This document shows positions 57,811 through 64,000 of a stretch of DNA of 64,000 bases, piece after piece. The translations under genes and the position numbers were made by a program. Location of the stretch: contig OX637621.1 in the NCBI GenBank assembly GCA_951802195.1, positions 496,001 to 560,000 on the forward strand. Reading direction: 5' to 3'. Every line of letters starts with the position of its first letter. Within the stretch, counting starts at the first letter, position 1. The notes under the pieces are model-generated. The model was not told the origin of the DNA. It saw nothing but the letters and a program-made list of their open reading frames with translations, and made no database searches. The stretch is from Tausonia pullulans. Taxonomy: Eukaryota; Basidiomycota; Tremellomycetes; Cystofilobasidiales; Mrakiaceae.

Positions 57811-60800
57811 TCACGGAGCCGGAGCCGGATCGGCTCCCTCAGTGGCAGCCTCCGAAGGAGCAACAGCTGATAAAGGAACGGCATCCTCGGGGGCAGGGGC
57901 CGCTAAAGGAAGAGGCGGAGACGGCGGGGAAAGAGAGGGAGCGGAGGGGACAGCAGGAACCGAAGCATTCGAAGCAGGAGCCGGAGGAACAGAAAGGTCG
58001 GCCTGGGCAGCCTCGACCTCTGCTGCAACCTCAGACGGAGTCTCGGGCGCAGCCTCAGCTTGAGGAGCAGAGACCGGAGCGGGAGGAGGCACACCCGGCG
58101 TCTCCTCCTTGTCCAATGGCGGCGTCGGCGCCTTGGGCTCAACATTGGCAGTCTTGGTAACCTCCGATACAGGCTTCGGTTGTGGCTCCTTCTCCGCCTC
58201 CTTCGTCTCGGTGGTAGTTTCCTCTGCGCCCGCCATCAAGCCGTTGGCCTCCTTAGCCTTCTCCGCCAAGATCGGCTCCTTCTTCTCCTCCATCGGCTCC
58301 ACCTCCATTTCCTCCTCCTCCTCCTCCTCCTCCTTCTTCTCCTCGACCACTCCCTCTTGCTGTCCATTCGCCTTCGCCGCCATGTCCTTCTCCACACCCA
58401 CGGCCACCTCCTTCTCAGCCGCTGCCGCCTCCGCCGCAGCTGCAGCGAAAAGCACCACCCTAGGAGCCCACCACCATCTTTCCACAGGGCAGAACCACCC
58501 CTTCCCTTGTTCTTCCTCCGCCGCCTCCATTGCCATCATCTCCTCCGCGTCCCTCGGCGAAAGCGGTGCCTCACGGACGATGAGCCCACCCTCGACCCAT
58601 TCGAGATCGGAAGCTCGGACACGCTGGATCTCTTGCGGCGTCACGGGCTTGTCGGGGTCGTCTTTCATTGAGGAGGCGAGCGCTCTCCGCGTCGGGAGGA
58701 GGTGGAGCTCGAGCGTTGAGGGGGCGGTGAGTGGAGAGGGGAGGTGGAGTCGATAGCTGAAGATGATCAAGAGGAAGTTGATGTGAGTGAGAAGATAATC
58801 AAGAGATGACTGCGAACATACCATTCGGCCGCGTTCTCCAAGAGCAAGTCCATGTTCGCGAGACTTTCGGTGGGCCTCATCAGTGCCGATGGATGGGAAG
58901 GGGCGACCGCTTTAAGCTGCTGCTGCTGGTCGCCGTAGGCAGAGCCGATCGGCGGCTGGCCATCCACGTCCATCGCGTTGGCGTCCTCCGTGGGCTTCGG
59001 AGGCGAAGTCTTCACGGAAGAAGCTGGCGTGGGGACCCCCACCACCGGCATATCGAGCCCATAGAGGACATTCTCAAGCGCGTCGGGGGCGTAAGCGTAG
59101 CTGGATTTGTGGAATATGTCAATTCAAGCGCAATATCAAGGAGGGAGGACGCCTCCAGACACTCACCCAATGTCGCCGAAAATGTCCAGACTCAGTCGCA
59201 TCGGTGTTGCTCCACACGCAGTCCTCGGTAGGCCACCATAGACATCCAGCTCACGCGTGAGCGCTCCCCGCTGAGCAAAACGAGCGCGCTTCGTCCTTCG
59301 GGAGAGCGAGGGCGTCAGAGCCATACCCGTTGAGGCCAACTTGGCTGCCTTGATCGGTGTCTGCTGCTGGTGAGCATGCCCAGGAATACGGACAACAGCC
59401 TCGACAACGAGGCTACCACCGTCGTGGCTGTTGCCCCATCCGCGGCTTCGGAGACCGTTTCGCTCCGTGGCAGGGTAGTGGATCATCCGACCAATGACGC
59501 GGAGGGTCACCTTGAGGACAGTCGTCCCGGAAGCTTTCGTCGCTGATGCTGAGGCGGACGGGACTACCCATCCGGAATGAATGAGCACGCGGAGGAGGTC
59601 CGAGTCGTCCGTGTAGACGTCGGTACCCCAGAGAGAGCAAGCAGGAGAGAATCCATCCGCGGCAGCCTCGGCTGCTGACGCAAGCCGCGCAAGGAAGGTC
59701 GACCATGCCGGAGGGGCATCCGTCAAGGCTGGGAGAGCGCCAAGCTCACCCCGGAGAGCCCAGCCACCCGAGAGAGAAAGGAAGCCCGTTGAAAGGAGAA
59801 TGTCGACACGGCCGCCGCCGAGAGCGCCTCCAGCGACGGCTGAGCCATCCTCGGAGGTGAGATGCGGGTTGGAAAGCCGCGTGCCCTTTTCGCCCACTTC
59901 AGCGGGAAGGATCCAACCATCGCCGCCGTAGACGAAGCGGCCAAGGCTCGGAGGCTGTTTCCCATTGGCCGCCGTCGGGTCAAGCAGGGCGGGAGGGTCG
60001 AGCAGGACGGGAGGGTCAAGTCGCCCGAGGAAAGCGCTCCGGACAATTGGGTTCGGCGCGCGGGAGACGACCGCCGGCTCGAGCTCGAGATGCGGTCCGC
60101 CCAGGGTCGGAGCGCGAGCTGGGGCGGATGTGGAGGCCAAGGGCGTAGAATTTGGGTGTGGCTGCCCGCGCAAAGAGGACGTCGGAATCGGCTGAGGGCT
60201 GACGAGCGACGCGGGCTTACGGGCGGCTTGAACACCGCTGGTGCGCGAGGAGTGGTCAATCACTTCGACCGGCGGCTGCTGGGCCAGGGGATGATTGTGA
60301 TGATGATGATGTTGCTGCTGCTGTTGATGGAGAAGCGCCGCTTGCTGCTGCTGTTGCTGTTCCTCACTGAGCATTGCTGCCCGCGCCGATCCTGAGCCGC
60401 CCTCGTTACGCTTGCGCTTCTGACTTGACCCGCTACTGGACAACGCCGGCTTGGGAGCCGCCGACCAGGCCTGTTCTGCAGCAGGAACAGGTCGAGCCTG
60501 TTGCGGCTGCTGCTGGGCCTGCTGAGTGGGCGCGTAGCGCGGCTGCTCCTGCACATGCTGGGAGTGAGTGTTGTGCTGATGCTGCTGGTGATGCGGGTAC
60601 GTCGGCTGCTGCTGCTGAGGCTGATGATAGAGCTGCGGCTGCTGCTGCCTCTGTTGCAAGCCCGAGACGGATGACGCCTTAGGCGATGGACCAAGCGGAG
60701 CAGCCGAAACGGCCCGCACCGCTGTCGGCGACGTCGGGCGCTGACTCTGCGGCTTGGGAGGGGGCTGGGAGGCCGAAGGCAGCCTGGAGAAGAGTGAACT

Positions 60801-62491
60801 GCCCGAAGACGAGTGCCTATGCTCGGGGCCATAGCTGCTCGTTCCCTGGCCCACCGCCACCGTCGGCCCACCACCACTGATCGAGACCGAAGTGGTCGTC
60901 TGTGGAGCCGACTGAGCGGCTGCAGCTGCAGCAGGAGTAACCCCTCCTCCTCCAGGCGTCGCGGCGGCCGTCGACCCCGGGAACGTGAACCCGTACGGCC
61001 TCGGCTCCCTTCGCTCCAGCGTCGGCAAAGCCGTCCAAGTCGAGTTGAGTCCGCCGGCCGTCGGCTGCTGCCCAGGCTCCTTTTTAATCTCAGTTGAGCC
61101 AGGAGGCGGAGGCAAGCTCGAGAGCCCGCCGGGAGAGAGCGAGGGACTCGTGCCGAACGCTGGTCGATTTAGAACCTCAATGTGGGAGATTCGAGTCCGC
61201 TCCTTCTCGGCCTTTGCCTCCTTGCTCTCGGACCAGGAGCCCTCGCGGCTGTGGCCCGCCGAGCGGCCGGCGGCGGTCGATGAGGAAGAGGACGATGAGG
61301 AGGGGCCAGCGCTTGCGGCAAGCGGGTTCAAGACCGAGTAGGAAGTCGGCGGTGGGCGGGCTGAGGGTGCGAAGCCGGAGACGGGCGCGGCGGGTGTCGT
61401 GGAGGAAGGGACGGGGAGAGCGGGCAGCGTCGACGAAGAGGGGATCGCCGGTGAGGTCGACGCGCGGGGGAAGGGCGGGACGGCGGAGGATGAGGCCGAG
61501 GGAGAGGTCGCCGAGGGACTACCGGCGGGCGGGGGGAAGAGCGAACCTGAACGATAGGGAGATGTCAGCTCTTGGTAGAAGGAGGTCGGTCGCGTCGCCC
61601 GCCGTGGATGGATGGATGACTGCCCGCATGTTGACGCGACGGGCGGCACGCGTTGAAGTTGAAAGAACGAGACGAGCAACTGACCCTTAGCAAGGGAAGG
61701 GAACGGCGACGATGATGCGCCGGACCTGGGACCTAGAGGAGGAAGGACGAAACTAGGATTGGCGGCGAAGGCAGAGCCGGGTGAGGAGGACGCGCTAGCG
61801 GCGGCGGTGGTAGCAGGCGCCGTCGTCGGAGGGTATGAAGGGAAGAGCGGCGGGGCGGGTTGGGGAGCCGGAGCTGGGCAGAGAATTGGGTCAGTTGGCT
61901 GGATGTTTGCACGGAAGGACGCGAGGGCGTTTGCGAGAGGATGTGTGAATCAATGGTCGGGCAGGTCTCCATGCTTCCCACTCCCATCGCGTCCTCGTCG
62001 GCGGGCCGGGCCAAATCAAACGGCCGTCCACCCCCTACCGCTGACGCGCGAGGCAGGAAGACGGGCAACAAGAGCGAGCAAGCTATCCTCCAGGGGCCAT
62101 CGGCACTTTGACACTTTTGGACGATCGGCCCAGTCGGCCATCGCATGCCGACATGGATGGAACGAGAAGACCGAACCGGCCGCCTCAAGTTGAGCTGAGG
62201 CTGAGCCCCCTTGACTGCTGCCACGGCATCCTCCTTCCTTTGTGACAGGCGAGCCAGGCAGATCCCGATGCACCAGAGCGGGCATATGAGAGACTCACCC
62301 TTGTCTCCGTCGTTCGTTGAGCCACCGAGGGCAGATCCTCCTCCTCCGAGGCCTGTCGACGACGGACCAGAGGATCCAGGCCGAGATTGGAGACCGGCGC
62401 CAGCAGCCGCCCCCGCAACCGCGGCCGACGGCGGCGGGTGGGAGGATGAGGCGGAGGAGAGTGGCTTGCCGTCCTGAGGCGGAAGCGACAT
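57811..62491 (-). CDS. RXT3: Rxt3-like subunit of the Rpd3L histone deacetylase complex
   Basis: Nuclear corepressor component. Exons 62299-62491, 61685-61873, 59167-61546, 58822-59100 and 57811-58756 sum to 3987 nt, 1328 residues. The first roughly 500 residues are low-complexity (Ser/Pro/Gly/Ala with Gln and His runs). The Rxt3 domain follows: SLGRFVYGGDGWILPAEVG, LLSTGFLSLSGGWALRGE, the signature SLWGTDVYTDDSDLLRVLI-HSGWVVP, LKVTLRVIGRMIHYPATE, then NGLRSRGWGNSHDGGS and LVVEAVVRIP. The WGTDVYTDDSD block is the hallmark of the family. A C-terminal extension of about 350 residues is strongly Glu/Ala/Pro-rich with an acidic run (EEEEEEEEMEVEPMEE). The intron 61874-62298 is 425 nt. Yeast Rxt3 is about 300 residues, so most of this protein is added disordered sequence. 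Confidence 0.88.
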
Positions 62492-62788
62492 AGCTTGAGG
62501 GGGAGGGGCTGAGAGGCAAGACCGGTAACGACAAAGGGGGAGGAAGAAAGAAAGATAGGAAGGAGGGGATGGATCGGGTTGGAGGACAGAGGACAGACGA
62601 GAAGGGGGCAATGGACGGAGTGTGCGACGCGGGGAAGAAGGCGCTTGGATGAGGCGAAGAGCTGCCGATGTGTTGCCATGGCGATTGCGGCTCGATGCAC
62701 TCAGAAAAAAAACTCATGATAAACCCTAAGATCCCAATTAGACTAAATAGTGTATAAGATATCACTAAATTCCTTGACGTTGCCATCA
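62492..62788. other. Intergenic, RXT3 promoter side
   Basis: About 300 bp, with an AT-rich patch at about 62700-62775 that contrasts with the surrounding GC-rich DNA. No gene. Confidence 0.5.
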
Positions 62789-63955
62789 TCATCGAACTGG
62801 TGCTGCCTTCACCGCTGTGGTCTCCTCCCATTCCCCTCCCTTGACCCAGAGCCGGACTGATCCTAGAGCGACGTCGATTTCTGTGTTTCCCTCGTCACTA
62901 TACCGTGATTGGTGCTTCAGTGTTGTTGATGGTGGGGCGGGCGGAGCGACAAGAAACACTGCTTCGAGTGCACGCGGCGATGACGGAGACGAGGTTGTGT
63001 TGTTGAGTGATAGAGCTGGGACTGGCGTTGTTGCCGGTTCGACCCTGGATAATGGCGATGACGGTCCTGAACTCGGCGTTTTCGGTAAGACGTAGAGCGC
63101 GACGGGCTAGCGATCATCCGCATGATGAAGAGCAGGGCGCGTCAGTGAACAGCGCGCGCAAGGGGCGCGAAGAGAATAATAGATCAGGCCAGCGTCCGAC
63201 ATGTCTCCTTCATCGAGATAAAAAGAGGCTTTCCAGGACAAGCCAGGGCAGGGATCAAGAAGAAGCTCTTTTTCGACGTGCGACCAGAGACCAACCACCA
63301 CAGCAGTCGTCTGAGCGAACGACCGAGGTGGGCCCCGCCGGATCAGGCCGAGAGCAAGAGGAAGCAGGAGGTTGACTGACCTTCCAGGAATGCTCCCCTC
63401 CGCTATCGACCCTCTCACTACTGCTACGCTCCTCCTGAAGGATCTCGTGCATGACGGGCCTCTCGCCAAATCCCGGCTTTGTCTGCGTACCGCCTCCGCC
63501 GTTACTTTGCTGCCAGTACCCCCGCAAGAGGTTATCATACGCCTCGATGTCTGAAGGGTCGAGTCGCCTGCCGAACCGGCCAGAAAGGTAGCCGCCGACG
63601 ATGATGATGCCGAACAAGCCAACACCAGCGAGGACGCTGACCTGGAGGGAGGAAGCGCAAGAGGAGAACAAGCGAACGGAGGAAGGCGCAGCGGATAGAG
63701 GAGGGCAACGAGGAGGGCCGGGGAAGGCTGATCAGAGGAGCGAAGCTGGCATCTGTGTTGGGGAAATCGGGACTAGAGACACACGAGGAAGGTGTTCTGA
63801 CGAGGGCGAGATGATGAGATCCGCGCGAGCACGAGGGAAGGTGGGATCGACGACGAGAGTCGCATGGCGACGAGCTCGGTCAGCAGCGGCGTAGTCGAGT
63901 GGGCATCCCAGCCGAGCTCACCATTTTTCTCTCTGGGTATGAGAGGGGCACAGGC
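62789..63955 (-). CDS. Uncharacterised single-span membrane protein, 5' end probably outside the window
   Basis: Function not recognised. Exons 63785-63955, 63381-63641 and 62789-63106, all phase 0, give about 250 residues. The first exon reads PREKNGELGWDAHSTTPLL then MRLSSSIPPSLVLARISS; the next holds one clear membrane span (VSVLAGVGLFGIIIVGGYLS, about 20 residues) followed by a basic stretch (GRFGRRLDPSDIEAYDNLL) as in a type I protein with a cytosolic tail. The tail is Gly/Ser/Pro-rich and ends GSVRLWVKGGEWEETTAVK. The frame is open upstream of the ATG at 63865 to an acceptor at 63956, so either the gene starts at 63865 (219 residues) or continues beyond the window, which I favour. The intron 63107-63380 is 274 nt with a tag acceptor. 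Confidence 0.6.
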
Positions 63956-64000
63956 CTGAAGGATGCTTGTTGTCCCAGACGCGAGCGAGAAAGCAAGGTG

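Noticed and set aside
62817-63095. Plus-strand 92-codon frame
   Set aside because: It is antisense to the last exon of the minus-strand membrane-protein gene, which has phase-consistent splice sites and a better-looking product.
1-64000. Retroelements, virus-like insertions, DNA transposons, or a defence or biosynthetic gene cluster
   Set aside because: I looked for reverse transcriptase, integrase, transposase, capsid, NRPS/PKS and terpene-synthase motifs and long terminal repeats and saw none; the genes are dispersed housekeeping functions.

Overview
The window is nuclear DNA from a GC-rich, very intron-rich fungus. Nearly every gene is cut by introns of about 55-90 nt with GTRNGT-type donors (gtgagt, gtgcgt, gttcgt), CTGAC/CTAAC-like branch sites and CAG/TAG/AAG acceptors. 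The gene set (HECT E3 Hul5, Nha1 antiporter, TRAPPII Trs130, Rpd3L Rxt3, fungal-type Spo14) and the intron density suggest a basidiomycete yeast, probably Pucciniomycotina/Microbotryomycetes (red-yeast relatives). The placement is inference; no rRNA or other marker is present. I see no prokaryotic genes, CRISPR arrays, tRNAs or recognisable transposons. Two runs of exactly 200 N (1161-1360 and 56506-56705) are assembly gaps.

Layout: HUL5 (+, 3' part, cut by gap 1) and GRX3/4 (-, cut by the same gap) converge; then BUR6/NC2-alpha (-) and a PDK1-type kinase PKH (-). A 4.5 kb stretch without a recognisable gene (7870-12381) leads to a secreted GH3 beta-glucosidase (+). A long minus-strand run follows: RRP42, PPX1, SLY41-like transporter, TRS130, UNG1, eIF3e and NHA1. 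Then come MRP4/uS2m (+), SDH7/SDHAF3 (-) diverging from prolyl-tRNA synthetase (+), FKBP12 (+), phospholipase D SPO14 (+, 34 exons), and on the minus strand a RidA-like protein, a small unknown protein, RXT3 and a partial membrane protein at the right edge.

Most genes are conserved housekeeping genes in RNA decay and translation (RRP42, eIF3e, ProRS, MRP4), membrane traffic and lipid signalling (TRS130, SLY41, SPO14, PKH), chromatin and transcription (BUR6, RXT3), and mitochondrial or redox function (SDH7, GRX). They form no operon-like pathway cluster. Exon structures were rebuilt by hand from splice signals, reading frame and family similarity; for every gene with both ends resolved the summed exon length is a multiple of three.

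The most unusual property is gene architecture, not a new gene cluster. Six internal microexons of 5-14 nt are needed to restore conserved protein motifs in five genes, one intron appears to be only 31 nt long, and several genes carry in-frame upstream starts that add a predicted mitochondrial presequence (ProRS, FKBP12) or a membrane anchor (PPX1). I did not find a convincing undescribed multi-gene system.
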